Below, piece after piece: positions 47,650 to 55,601 of a stretch of 64,000 nucleotides of DNA. Origin of the DNA: JBOZRQ01 sp050789255 (GTDB lineage Bacteria; Bacillota; Sulfobacillia; Symbiobacteriales; Symbiobacteriaceae); assembly GCA_050789255.1 (NCBI GenBank), contig JBOZRQ010000026.1, forward strand, positions 1-64,000. The letters are read 5' to 3'. Each line of letters begins with the position of its first letter. The stretch's first letter is position 1. The notes under the pieces were generated by a model, which made no database searches, was not told where the DNA came from, and worked only from the letters and a program-made list of their open reading frames with translations. Both the position numbers and the translations under genes were made by a program.

Positions 47650-48699
47650 ATGCGAACCGTGGTGGGCGCCGGCTGCTGGCCGGGCAAGGGCGAGGGCCCA
47701 ATCGTCTGGCTGGAGGGCGGGCAAACCTGGTCCCGTGACCCTGTCGCGGACCGTGCGGCAGAGGTGCTTCGCTTCCGGTCGGAGCTCGACCGGGCGATCA
47801 TGGACGTGGATACCTGGTCGGAGCAACAGGAGACTGTAGCGGCCCGGCTCACCCTGCAGGGGTACCGGGACGCGCTCTTGGAGGATGCCTGGGGGCGCCG
47901 GGTTTGCGCCCTGATCGACACCGAGGGGCTGCCAGCGGCCGCTGCCTGCGTGGATGGCGCCGAGCGGGTGGCTCAGCTGCTGGCCCGCAGCGAGGCGCTG
48001 CACGAGCGGGCGGCGCACCTTGTGGAGGCCGCCGGCTGGCTGGCCGGCCGCCTTGGCTCCGTCGCCCATCCCCCGCAAGCGATTTTGGCGGCGCACCGGT
48101 TGGGTGTTCTACAGCTGCTGGACCGCCGGCAGCCGCTTCTCCTGGCCGACGGCGCCGAGCCCTCCATTCTGGGGAGGGTCCCGCTGGTCTGGGGTGTGCC
48201 GGGGCTTGGCCCGGAATGGCATGGGCGCCGCATCGCCTTCGCCGGCACAGTCGTGCGCCTGGACCTTCCCGACGAGCGCTGGTGGCAACTGAACGGGGAG
48301 TTGCTGCAGGGCCACCCCATCTGCCATCTCAACGGCGATGTGGAGGCGGTTGCCCGAACGGCCAGGCGCCTGGGGTGCAAGCCGGTCGCCATGATCCAGC
48401 GCCTGGATGACCTGGCTGCGGTGCCACTCTTTGTTGCCGAAGCGGCTGCCATTGCTGTAGACTTGGACAGGTTGGGTCCGGCGCCGCGCTTGAAGCACCC
48501 GGGCTTTGAACTCTTGCTGAAAGCATCCGCCGCGGTTGCAGCCAGCGCAGGGGTGCCCATGCTGGCGGGCGGTGAGCCCGTCGCTAAGACCCCGGACCGC
48601 TGGCTGGCCCTTGGCTTTACCGGTTTTTACGGCGCCCGACTACCTCAGGGAGGACCGCAAACACATGCTCTACGAAGAGGCAAGGAAAGCAGTCTGTGA
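47650..48699 (+). CDS. PTS enzyme I-like protein lacking the phospho-histidine (probable pseudoenzyme)
   Basis: A 349-aa protein of PEP-utiliser type. The start VGAGCWPGKGEGPIVWL and the following helix AEVLRFRSELDRAIMDVD match the first 60 residues of enzyme I. In the swivelling domain the site that should read G-G-x-x-S-H is DGAEPSILG, then RVPLVWGVPGLG, so the catalytic His is gone. The end GVPMLAGGEPVAKTPDRWLA resembles the enzyme I motif CGEMAgDp, without the Cys. It is much shorter than enzyme I (about 570 aa). ATG 47650 directly follows the yvcK stop, with GGGAGGAG upstream. In Bacillus this cluster holds crh, an HPr relative, so a PTS-derived regulator here is notable. Identification rests on my reading of motifs. 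Confidence 0.6.
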   Translation: MRTVVGAGCWPGKGEGPIVWLEGGQTWSRDPVADRAAEVLRFRSELDRAIMDVDTWSEQQETVAARLTLQGYRDALLEDAWGRRVCALIDTEGLPAAAACVDGAERVAQLLARSEALHERAAHLVEAAGWLAGRLGSVAHPPQAILAAHRLGVLQLLDRRQPLLLADGAEPSILGRVPLVWGVPGLGPEWHGRRIAFAGTVVRLDLPDERWWQLNGELLQGHPICHLNGDVEAVARTARRLGCKPVAMIQRLDDLAAVPLFVAEAAAIAVDLDRLGPAPRLKHPGFELLLKASAAVAASAGVPMLAGGEPVAKTPDRWLALGFTGFYGARLPQGGPQTHALRRGKESSL

Positions 48700-49393
48700 C
48701 ACCGCCAAGCGCATGCAGCGCGACGGCCTGGTCAAGCTGACCTCCGGCAACGTCTCCTGCCGGGTGCCCGGCACCAATTTCTTCGCCATTACCCCCAGCG
48801 GCATGGACTACGACACCATGGTGCCGTCCGACATCTGTGTCGTCGACATGAACGGCCGGGTGATCAACGGCCACCGGAAGCCTTCTTCCGAAACGCCCAT
48901 GCACCGCCTGGCCTACGTGCGGCGGCCTGATGTGAACGGCGTCGTCCATACGCACTCCATCTATGCCTCCGCCTTCGCCTGCACCGGCCAGGAGATGCCG
49001 ATCATCTCCACCGAACTGGCGGCGCTGGTGGGCGGCACCATTCGCTGCGCCCCGTATGCCAAGAGCGGCACCGAGGAGTTTGCCGAGGCGGCCCTGAACA
49101 CGCTGGGCAGCGAGGACCTCGCCGTGCTGTTCCAGAACCACGGGGTGATGGCGGTGGGCAGGTCGCTCAAGGAGGCCTACTCGGTAGCGATCGGCCTGGA
49201 AGAGGCGGCGATGATCTTCCACCTCGCCAAGCAGATGGGCGATCCAATCATTATCCCGGCTGAGGAGCGTCAGCGCATGTTCCGGGAGTTCCGGGAGAAG
49301 TATGGCCAGCCGAAGCCTGGTCAGGGGCGCGAGCCCAAGGGCTGGGGCGACGTAAGCGTCATGGGCAGCGTGCGGACATATCGAGGGGAGTGA
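48665..49393 (+). CDS. Class II aldolase (L-fuculose-phosphate aldolase-like)
   Basis: A 242-aa zinc lyase. Zinc ligands appear as VVHTHSIYAS (two His) and LFQNHGVMAVG (third His). The acid/base Glu lies in RKPSSETPMHRLAY. The opening LTSGNVSCRVPG is the phosphate-binding stretch. The C-terminal 30 residues are a flexible tail. Typical substrates are fuculose-1-phosphate, ribulose-5-phosphate or methylthioribulose-1-phosphate; the choice is open. ATG 48665 overlaps the enzyme-I-like gene by 35 bp with AGGGAGG about ten bases upstream. Its place in the yvcK-whiA operon is unusual. Confidence 0.9.
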   Translation: MLYEEARKAVCDTAKRMQRDGLVKLTSGNVSCRVPGTNFFAITPSGMDYDTMVPSDICVVDMNGRVINGHRKPSSETPMHRLAYVRRPDVNGVVHTHSIYASAFACTGQEMPIISTELAALVGGTIRCAPYAKSGTEEFAEAALNTLGSEDLAVLFQNHGVMAVGRSLKEAYSVAIGLEEAAMIFHLAKQMGDPIIIPAEERQRMFREFREKYGQPKPGQGREPKGWGDVSVMGSVRTYRGE

Positions 49394-49401
49394 ACGGCAG
49401 G

Positions 49402-50343
49402 GTGGAGGAGCTCGCCTTTTCAGCCCGCGTAAAGGATGAGCTGGCCCACTTGATGCCCGAGGAGGAGTGCTGCCGGCGCATGGAGCTGGCGGCACTTTTG
49501 CGCGCCTGCGGCCGTATCGCCCTGGGCGGACCCGACCGGCTCTCCGTGACCCTGCGCAACGACCGGGCGCCGGTCGCCCGCAAGATCCTGCGGCTGATTC
49601 GGGCGGTCTTCGGCCTGAAAACGCAGACCATGGTCATGCGCCAGCAGAAGCTGCGCAAGAATCTCACCTACTTCGTGCGCATCCCCCCACAGCGGGGGCT
49701 GGTGGAGATGCTCCAGGCGACCGGCATCCTCGACGAGGACGGCAGCTTTCAAGACTGGGTGGAGGTCGAGGAGCTGCAAAATGATCACTGCCGGCGGGCC
49801 TACCTGCGGGGCACCTTCCTGGGGAACGGGTGGATCTCACCGCCGGAGAGGCAGCATCACCTCGAAATGAGCACCACCTCAACCGAGGCGGCGGACTCCC
49901 TGGGCCAGTTCCTGTTCCGGTACTCCATTCCAATTCGGCTGATCTACCGCAAGGAGACACACGTTCTCTACCTCAAGGACGCTTCACACATTGCCCGATT
50001 CCTCACGGTGGTTGGCGCTCACCAGTCGTTGCTCCACTACGAAGACGTGCGGGCGATGAAAGAGATGAAGAACCTGGTCAACCGTCAGGTGAACGCTGAG
50101 ACGGCCAACCTCACGAAAACGGTGGAGGCTGCCGGCAGGCAAATCGAGCTGTTGGAGCAGTTCCGAGCCAGCGGTGGTCTCGACCGAGCGCCCGAGTCGC
50201 TCCGCGAAATTGCACTGCTCCGTTTGAGGCACCCTGACGCCAGCCTGAAGGAGTTGGGGGAGTTGTGTTTCCCGAAGCTCTCCAAGTCAGCGGTCAACCA
50301 CCGCATGCGGCAGCTCATGCAGCTAGCGTCACCGTCCGAATAG
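49402..50343 (+). CDS. whiA: DNA-binding protein WhiA
   Basis: A 313-aa protein. It starts with the family pattern FSARVKDELAHLMPE. Residues about 85-200 are the degenerate homing-endonuclease-like (LAGLIDADG) domain with RRAYLRGTFLGNGWISPPE. The C-terminal helix-turn-helix reads HPDASLKELGELC, then LSKSAVNHRMRQL. WhiA controls sporulation genes in Streptomyces and affects division and chromosome segregation in Bacillus. I prefer GTG 49402; GTG 49390 overlaps the aldolase stop but sits on its own ribosome binding site. It ends the operon. Confidence 0.95.
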   Translation: MEELAFSARVKDELAHLMPEEECCRRMELAALLRACGRIALGGPDRLSVTLRNDRAPVARKILRLIRAVFGLKTQTMVMRQQKLRKNLTYFVRIPPQRGLVEMLQATGILDEDGSFQDWVEVEELQNDHCRRAYLRGTFLGNGWISPPERQHHLEMSTTSTEAADSLGQFLFRYSIPIRLIYRKETHVLYLKDASHIARFLTVVGAHQSLLHYEDVRAMKEMKNLVNRQVNAETANLTKTVEAAGRQIELLEQFRASGGLDRAPESLREIALLRLRHPDASLKELGELCFPKLSKSAVNHRMRQLMQLASPSE

Positions 50344-50395
50344 AGCCCCCGCCGGTGCCGCTATGGCGCTGGCGGGGGCTCCTCTTATAATTTTC
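50344..50395 (+). terminator. Intrinsic terminator of the rapZ-whiA operon
   Basis: Stem AGCCCCCGCC / GGCGGGGGCT (50344-50353, 50371-50380) with an inner pair, then CCTCTTATAATTTT. Confidence 0.85.
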
Positions 50396-50406
50396 GAAAT
50401 ACACGC

Positions 50407-50458
50407 TTGACATCGAGGTTGTCAATGCATCAATGTATATATAGGCACCGATATATAT
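50407..50458 (+). promoter_or_regulatory. Palindromic control region of the GGDEF-RHH gene
   Basis: TTGACA-N7-TGTCAA (50407-50425) is an inverted repeat that also contains a perfect -35. It is followed by near-symmetric TGCATCAATGTA and two TATATATA/ATATATAT blocks at 50436-50442 and 50451-50458. A -10 at proper spacing is not obvious. The short AT-rich repeats suit a ribbon-helix-helix binding protein such as the one encoded just downstream. Confidence 0.5.
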
Positions 50459-50473
50459 GAGGAGGTATGACCC

Positions 50474-51097
50474 ATGACGTGTGTGCTAACAGGTCTCTCT
50501 CAGAAGACTGGGTTCCAGGAGGAGATGAAGGCAGTGCTGAGCGCCGACGAGACGGCTTGCCTCGCCCTGCTCGACCTGGACGGGTTTCACCAGCTGAACC
50601 AGCGGCTCGGTCATGAAGAGGGCGATCGTGTCCTTCTGGCGGTGAGCGAGGTCCTCAAGGAGGCGGGGAAGGAGCACGGATGGGTACTGGGGCGTCTGGG
50701 AGGCGACGAGTTCGCGGTCTGCATGCCCGGAACCTCCCTGGAAAAAGGATTCCTCATGATGGAGGAATTCAGGCGAAGCGCGGTTAATAAATTGCAGTCC
50801 CTTAATCATAAAGTGATGGATATTACCCTCAGCATAGGGGTAGCCAACTTCCCGCGCGATGCCAAGGATCCTGAAGCTCTGCTGCAGAAGGCTGATCAGG
50901 CCCTGTATCAGGCCAAGGAAGCCGGGCGCAACCAGGTCTCCCTCCCGTGGACTGAAGAGATGGTCATGCGGTCCTGCTACTACTCAACCTCTCAGATCGG
51001 CCGGCTCAAGCGACTGGCCGAGCAAACCAAAAAGAAGGAATCCGTACTGCTACGGGAGGCGCTTGACGACTTGCTCCGCAAGTACGACAAGAAGTAA
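50474..51097 (+). CDS. GGDEF-domain protein fused to a ribbon-helix-helix domain
   Basis: A 207-aa protein. Residues about 15-155 are a GGDEF domain: LALLDLDGFHQLNQRLGHEE (metal and substrate), GRLGGDEFAVCMPG (intact active site) and ITLSIGVANFP. Residues about 160-207 look like a CopG/MetJ-type ribbon-helix-helix: a strand MRSCYYST, then IGRLKRLAEQTKKKESVLLR and EALDDLLRKY. No membrane or sensor part is seen. It could make c-di-GMP, or use the domain as a nucleotide-sensing dimeriser for DNA binding. ATG 50474 follows GAGGAGGT at seven bases. An autoregulatory site upstream is plausible. Confidence 0.82.
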   Translation: MTCVLTGLSQKTGFQEEMKAVLSADETACLALLDLDGFHQLNQRLGHEEGDRVLLAVSEVLKEAGKEHGWVLGRLGGDEFAVCMPGTSLEKGFLMMEEFRRSAVNKLQSLNHKVMDITLSIGVANFPRDAKDPEALLQKADQALYQAKEAGRNQVSLPWTEEMVMRSCYYSTSQIGRLKRLAEQTKKKESVLLREALDDLLRKYDKK

Positions 51098-51145
51098 GCT
51101 GAAGGGCCGCAGGGCAACGCCCGGGGCTCCTGAAAGGAGATTGGC

Positions 51146-51790
51146 ATGCGGGAACGAGGTCTGGGAGCCCTAATCGGGATTGTGGCAGCCGGGCTGATCT
51201 TTCACCTGGCGAGAATCTCGTGGGGCCTGTGGCTGGGAACCGCTCTCGGCGCCGCCCTCGGCTGGGGGCTGGGCGGGTACATACGACATCTGACCCGGTT
51301 GGCCGAGCGGGACCCCCTTACCGGTCTCGTTAACCGCAGACCGCTCGAACGGGCCATTGAGCAGGAGTGGGAGCGTGCGGTCCGATATCGCCGGCCGCTG
51401 AGCCTGATCTTTATTGAGATCGACGACTTTGGCGCGGTCAACAAGCGGCACGGCCATCTCATGGGCGATGAAGCGCTGAAGACCGTGGCCAGAGAGATGC
51501 GGTCGAGCATTCGCAGCACCGACCTGTTAGCCCGCTGGGGCGGTGATGAGTTCATTCTGCTGCTTCCTGAGACCGAGCACTCCCACGCCCTTGTGCTGGC
51601 CGAGCGCATTCGGGCCACCGTGGAAGGGTGTCTGGTCCGGGACCGGAACCGCACCATAACGGTGACTGTGAGCGCGGGAGTGGCCAGCGTCCCCGGCTCG
51701 GCGCACAAGTCCGGCGACCTGCTCCGGCTGGCTGTCGAAGCGCAGCGGAGGGCGAAGGAGCAGAAGAACAGCGTGTCCGGAGTCAGCTAA
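51146..51790 (+). CDS. Membrane-bound GGDEF diguanylate cyclase
   Basis: A 214-aa protein. Residues 5-45 hold two close hydrophobic helices (LGALIGIVAAGLIFHLARI, then WLGTALGAALGWGLGG). The GGDEF domain begins RDPLTGLVNRRPLERAI, with FIEIDDFGAVNKRHGHLMGD and LLARWGGDEFILLLPE intact and TVTVSAGVASVPG near the end. It lacks any input domain, so activity may depend on the upstream GGDEF-RHH protein or on membrane state. ATG 51146 has AAAGGAG upstream. The gap to the preceding gene is 48 bp; they are probably one operon. Confidence 0.93.
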   Translation: MRERGLGALIGIVAAGLIFHLARISWGLWLGTALGAALGWGLGGYIRHLTRLAERDPLTGLVNRRPLERAIEQEWERAVRYRRPLSLIFIEIDDFGAVNKRHGHLMGDEALKTVAREMRSSIRSTDLLARWGGDEFILLLPETEHSHALVLAERIRATVEGCLVRDRNRTITVTVSAGVASVPGSAHKSGDLLRLAVEAQRRAKEQKNSVSGVS

Positions 51791-51806
51791 CTGTATGGAC
51801 ATAAGG

Positions 51807-51844
51807 CGGCGCCCCGAGGACTACTCCTCCGGGGCGCCGTTTTT
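51807..51844. terminator. Intrinsic terminator between convergent genes
   Basis: Stem CGGCGCCCCG / CGGGGCGCCG (51807-51816, 51830-51839), extended by AGGA/TCCT, followed by TTTTT. Confidence 0.9.
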
Positions 51845-51851
51845 GTGTCGT

Positions 51852-53180
51852 TCAGGCTGTTTCTGCGGCGTCGTGGTCCGGCAGCTGGCTTTCGACATGG
51901 CGGATCATTGGCAGGGAGTAGCCACACAGGGCGACGGTGGCGTTGAGCAGGCCCACAGCCGCACAGATGACAGCGATGCCTGCACCGGCCCCGGTGCCAA
52001 CCAGGCCGCCGAATGTTCCTGCCAGGGCGCCCCCCGGCCGCATCGCAGGTTCCATGACACGGTCCGCCAACGGCCCGGCGATCAACATGCCGAGGGGGCC
52101 GGCGACCTGAGCAATCAACCGGCGAACCGCGAACACCCGGCCCTGCACATCCGGCGCGACCTTCGCCTGCCAGATCGCCTGGTTGCTGCCATTGAGCACG
52201 TTGATCATCAGCCCGCCGAAGAAGGCACCAGTGGCCCAAACCGCCAGACTGCGGCCGACTCCCAGGACCAGATCGCTCAGCAGGCCGCTGAGCATCATAC
52301 CGAACAGGACCCCGTTTACACGCCGCTTGGGGCCGCCCCAGATCGACATGAGGAGCCCTCCGGCGATGCCCCCCACCGCAAAGGAGGACTGCACGAGGCC
52401 GAAGACCGTGGAATTGTTGCCCGTGCGCCCCAGGATCATGGCGGGCATGACCGACTGGTTCAGGCTCCCGAAGAAGTTGATGAAGAAGAACACCATTTGA
52501 AGCCCCAGCAGGCCCGGGCGGGCACGAATGTAGGTGAACCCGTACTTCGCCTCCTGCCAGATGCTGCCCTGGCCCTCGCGCCCCGCCTGCGTTCGCTTGG
52601 GCTGGGGAACATGAACCACCAACAGGGCGCCGATGGCGACCAGGAAGGTAACCACATCGATGCCGAGGATGCCCGGCACCCCAATGAAGGGCAAGAGAGC
52701 CCCTGCCATGACCGGGGCCAGAATGCCGGAGCCCGACTCGGCCATGGAGATCATGCCGTTGGCCCGGCCGTACTGATCCTTGGGCAGCATGGTGCTGATG
52801 GCAGCCGAGTAGGCTGGCCACTGGAACGACTGGAAGACGCCGGCGAAGGCGCCTGCGGCATAGAGGTGCCACAGTTCCAGGTGGCCGGTGAGGTGAAGCA
52901 GGAACAGGGCGATGGTGGAGAGGCCGGCGCCCAGGTCGCTCAGCATCATGACCAGCTTCCGGTTCCACCGGTCCACTAGCACCCCGGCAATGGGGCTGAC
53001 CAGCACGGCCGGCCCGAAACCGAAGAGGCCCATGAGCGCCAGGGCGGTCGCCTTGCCAGTCAGCTGGTAGGCCCAGAATGTCAGGGCGAACATGGTCATG
53101 CCGCTGCCCATCATGGAGACCACCTGGCCAAACCAGACCAGGGTGAAGGCGGACATGCCGGTAGGGCGTTTGCCTGGCAT
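51852..53180 (-). CDS. MFS transporter (MFS_3/drug efflux type)
   Basis: A 442-aa membrane protein with 12 hydrophobic helices. SPIAGVLVDRWNRKLVMM is motif A. FGQVVSMMGSGMTMFALTFW in helix 1 and GRANGMISMAESGSGI after helix 4 are typical of the MFS_3/enterobactin- and macrolide-exporter group. The substrate is unknown. ATG 53180 has AAGGAG at six bases. It is second in an operon, 15 bp after the M20 amidohydrolase, so the pair may hydrolyse and move related acyl-amino compounds. Confidence 0.9.
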   Translation of the reverse strand: MPGKRPTGMSAFTLVWFGQVVSMMGSGMTMFALTFWAYQLTGKATALALMGLFGFGPAVLVSPIAGVLVDRWNRKLVMMLSDLGAGLSTIALFLLHLTGHLELWHLYAAGAFAGVFQSFQWPAYSAAISTMLPKDQYGRANGMISMAESGSGILAPVMAGALLPFIGVPGILGIDVVTFLVAIGALLVVHVPQPKRTQAGREGQGSIWQEAKYGFTYIRARPGLLGLQMVFFFINFFGSLNQSVMPAMILGRTGNNSTVFGLVQSSFAVGGIAGGLLMSIWGGPKRRVNGVLFGMMLSGLLSDLVLGVGRSLAVWATGAFFGGLMINVLNGSNQAIWQAKVAPDVQGRVFAVRRLIAQVAGPLGMLIAGPLADRVMEPAMRPGGALAGTFGGLVGTGAGAGIAVICAAVGLLNATVALCGYSLPMIRHVESQLPDHDAAETA

Positions 53181-53195
53181 GCGAGCTCCTTTCCG

Positions 53196-54371
53196 TTATT
53201 CCCCGCGCCGCAAGAGTGAAAGGGCGGCGCGGCCTAAGATTTCCATGCCATGGGGCAGAGATGCCTCGTCAATGGTGAACCGCGGGTGGTGGTGTGCCCA
53301 GGTGGAGCCCTCGGCCTCGCTCCGGCAGCCGACGAAGATGAACCCGGAGGGCACCTTGCGGCCGTAGTAGGCGAAGTCTTCTCCGCCCATGATCGGCTCC
53401 TGGAGCTCGAGGTTCTCGGCGCCAAGGGTCTCCCGGGCAGCATCGCGCAGCACATTCGTCATGTCGGGATCGTTCACCAGGGCCGGGTAGCCCCAGGTGT
53501 AGTTGATCTCCACGGTGGCGCCGTACATGGCACAGGTGGACTCAAGGGTGCGCGCGATCTCGTCGTGCAGCTGCTGGCGGACATCCTCATGGAAGGAGCG
53601 CACTGTGCCCTTCAGCTCGCAGGAGTCGGCGATGACGTTTGCGGCGTTGCCGGCATGGATCGAGCCCACGGTGACCACCGCAGGCCGAATCGGGTCGACC
53701 TTGCGGGCCACCACGGTCTGAAGGTTGACCACGGCGTTGCAGGCGACCATGACGGCGTCAATGGTCTGGTGCGGCGACGCTCCATGACCGCCGCGCCCAC
53801 GCACGACCGCCGTGAAGCTGTCGGAGTTCGCCATCATGGGGCCTTCGGTGATCGCAGCTCGCCCGGTCGGAAGCTCGGAGATGAGGTGAAGACCAACGCA
53901 GAAGTCAACGTCGTCCAGAACGCCGGCGGCAATGAACTGCTGGGCGCCGCCGGGCGCCTTCTCCTCGGCCGGCTGGAAGAGGAGCTTGATCCGACCGGGG
54001 AAGTCCCGGTTCTCGCTGAAGAAACGGGAGAGGCCCAGGAGAATGCTGGTGTGGCCGTCATGGCCGCAGGCGTGCATGGCGCCCGGCCGCTGGCTGCAGA
54101 AGGCGAAGGTGTTCTCCTCGTGGATGGGCAGGGCGTCAATGTCCGCCCGGATGGCCACGGTGGGGCCGGGGCGGTTGCCTTCAATGATGCCGACCAGGCC
54201 CGTGGGTGTGGGGCGCGTATAGGCAATGCCCCATTCCTGCATCCTGTTGGCGAGCCAGTTGGTGGTCTCAAACTCCTCGAATGAGACCTCAGGATTCACG
54301 TGCAGGTAACGCCGCCAGTCGATCATGTCCTGTTTGGAGCGCAGGGCAGCCGAGCTTAACCGATTTCGCAT
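53196..54371 (-). CDS. M20-family amidohydrolase (hippurate hydrolase/AmhX-like)
   Basis: A 391-aa zinc amidohydrolase. Metal ligands lie in MHACGHDGHTSIL (Cys/His-Asp), QPAEEKAPGGAQ (Glu-Glu), VGLHLISELP (His) and the final AHHHPRF. The dimerisation insert with GGHGASPHQTIDAV is present. IRADIDALPI is the expected strand-loop. Members remove acyl groups from amino acids such as hippurate, N-acetyl-L,L-diaminopimelate or auxin conjugates; the substrate is open. ATG 54371 is preferred because GGAGG is seven bases away; ATG 54377 is on top of it. It heads the operon with the MFS gene. Confidence 0.92.
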   Translation of the reverse strand: MRNRLSSAALRSKQDMIDWRRYLHVNPEVSFEEFETTNWLANRMQEWGIAYTRPTPTGLVGIIEGNRPGPTVAIRADIDALPIHEENTFAFCSQRPGAMHACGHDGHTSILLGLSRFFSENRDFPGRIKLLFQPAEEKAPGGAQQFIAAGVLDDVDFCVGLHLISELPTGRAAITEGPMMANSDSFTAVVRGRGGHGASPHQTIDAVMVACNAVVNLQTVVARKVDPIRPAVVTVGSIHAGNAANVIADSCELKGTVRSFHEDVRQQLHDEIARTLESTCAMYGATVEINYTWGYPALVNDPDMTNVLRDAARETLGAENLELQEPIMGGEDFAYYGRKVPSGFIFVGCRSEAEGSTWAHHHPRFTIDEASLPHGMEILGRAALSLLRRGE

Positions 54372-54488
54372 GGTCATCCTCCAACTGTCGTTATGTTCGG
54401 ATTAGTAGGTTTCGAGTGGGGCGCCGGGGTCCCCTGCAAGGATGGCCAGGAGTTTACGTAACGGCCTTGATAGTCCCACTCGTGAACC

Positions 54489-54516
54489 TTGCGAACCCTC
54501 GTGTTCATGGTACAAT
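54489..54516 (+). promoter_or_regulatory. Promoter of the polyprenyl synthase-rex unit
   Basis: TTGCGA (54489-54494), 16 bp, TACAAT (54511-54516) with TGG before it (extended -10). Both hexamers are identical to those of the uvrA promoter. Confidence 0.6.
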
Positions 54517-54573
54517 AGGGTTGTCATTACATGGCTTTTATTGTGCATGAAACCCTAACAAGCAGGTGATTTG

Positions 54574-55569
54574 GTGAGTTCGCAACCGCTCGCCGCCCGC
54601 GTGAAAACCTTGGACATCTTCGCGACGATCGCCGATGACCTGCGTCAGGTGGAGACTGCGATCGAGGATGCCCTGGCTACCGGGCAGGAGATGCTGGAAG
54701 AGGTTTCGACCTACCTGCTCCGTGCCGGTGGCAAGCGGGTTCGGCCGGCCCTGGTCCTGCTGACTAGCAAGTTCCCTTCGGTGGATCTGCAGCGGGTAAT
54801 TCCCGTGGCGGTCGCCGTAGAGTTGATCCATCAAGCAACCCTCGTGCATGACGACGTGGTCGACAAGGCGACCACCCGCCGTGGGGCCCCCACCGTGAAT
54901 GCGAAGTGGTCTAATCAGGTGTCGGTCCTTACGGGCGACTACCTCTTCGCCAAGGGCTTTACGATTCTGGCTTCCACCGGGAACACCCGGGTTGTAAAGA
55001 TCATGGCGGACGTGGTTTTGGAACTGAGCCGCGGTGAGTTGGCGCAAATGGAGTCCTACTTCAAGGTCGACCAGACCGAAGAGGAGTACTACGAGCGCAT
55101 CGCTCAAAAGACTGGGTACCTGCTGGCGGAGTGCTGCCGGTTGGGCGGCATCGTCGCCGGTGCGGACGAGGCTCAGGTTCAGGCCCTCTACAACTACGGC
55201 ATGGGGTTTGGCCTCAGCTTCCAGATTGCGGACGACCTGCTCGACTATCATGGTCAGGCAGAGAAGGTTGGCAAGCCGGTGGCGGGAGACCTGAAGACTG
55301 GAATTCTCACGCTACCGGTCATTCACGCGCTCCGGCACTCGGCGCACGCCGCCGAACTGCGCGCGATGATTGAGACCCGCAACCTCTCCGACGCCGACGT
55401 GGATCGGGTGAAGGAGATCCTGGAAGAGGCGGGTTCGTTTGCCTACGCACGTGAAAAGGCGCTCATGCACTTGGCCAAGGCTGTGGACGAGTTGAATCGG
55501 GTACCCGAACTGGAGACCCGGACCTCACTTCAAGTTCTGGCTGACTTTGTGATCAATCGGCAGTTCTAG
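54574..55569 (+). CDS. Polyprenyl diphosphate synthase (heptaprenyl/octaprenyl type)
   Basis: A 331-aa trans-prenyltransferase that extends allylic diphosphates with isopentenyl diphosphate to make the menaquinone side chain. The first Asp-rich motif is LVHDDVVDKATTRRG, the second IADDLLDYHG. GGKRVRPALVLL is the isopentenyl-diphosphate-binding segment, and GDYLFAKGF and LKTGILTLPVIHAL are also conserved. Chain length cannot be fixed, but small residues before the first motif favour long chains. GTG 54574 is preferred, six bases after AGGTG; TTG 54571 is adjacent. It precedes rex by 32 bp. Confidence 0.93.
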   Translation: MSSQPLAARVKTLDIFATIADDLRQVETAIEDALATGQEMLEEVSTYLLRAGGKRVRPALVLLTSKFPSVDLQRVIPVAVAVELIHQATLVHDDVVDKATTRRGAPTVNAKWSNQVSVLTGDYLFAKGFTILASTGNTRVVKIMADVVLELSRGELAQMESYFKVDQTEEEYYERIAQKTGYLLAECCRLGGIVAGADEAQVQALYNYGMGFGLSFQIADDLLDYHGQAEKVGKPVAGDLKTGILTLPVIHALRHSAHAAELRAMIETRNLSDADVDRVKEILEEAGSFAYAREKALMHLAKAVDELNRVPELETRTSLQVLADFVINRQF

Positions 55570-55601
55570 ACGAACCACGACGTCCCCGGGGAGGTACGCC
55601 C

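Noticed and set aside
54492..54505. GAACCCTCGTGTTC upstream of the polyprenyl synthase as a second LexA box
   Set aside because: The half-sites are separated by six bases rather than the four of the Gram-positive SOS consensus, so it should not fit LexA. The gene has no repair role.
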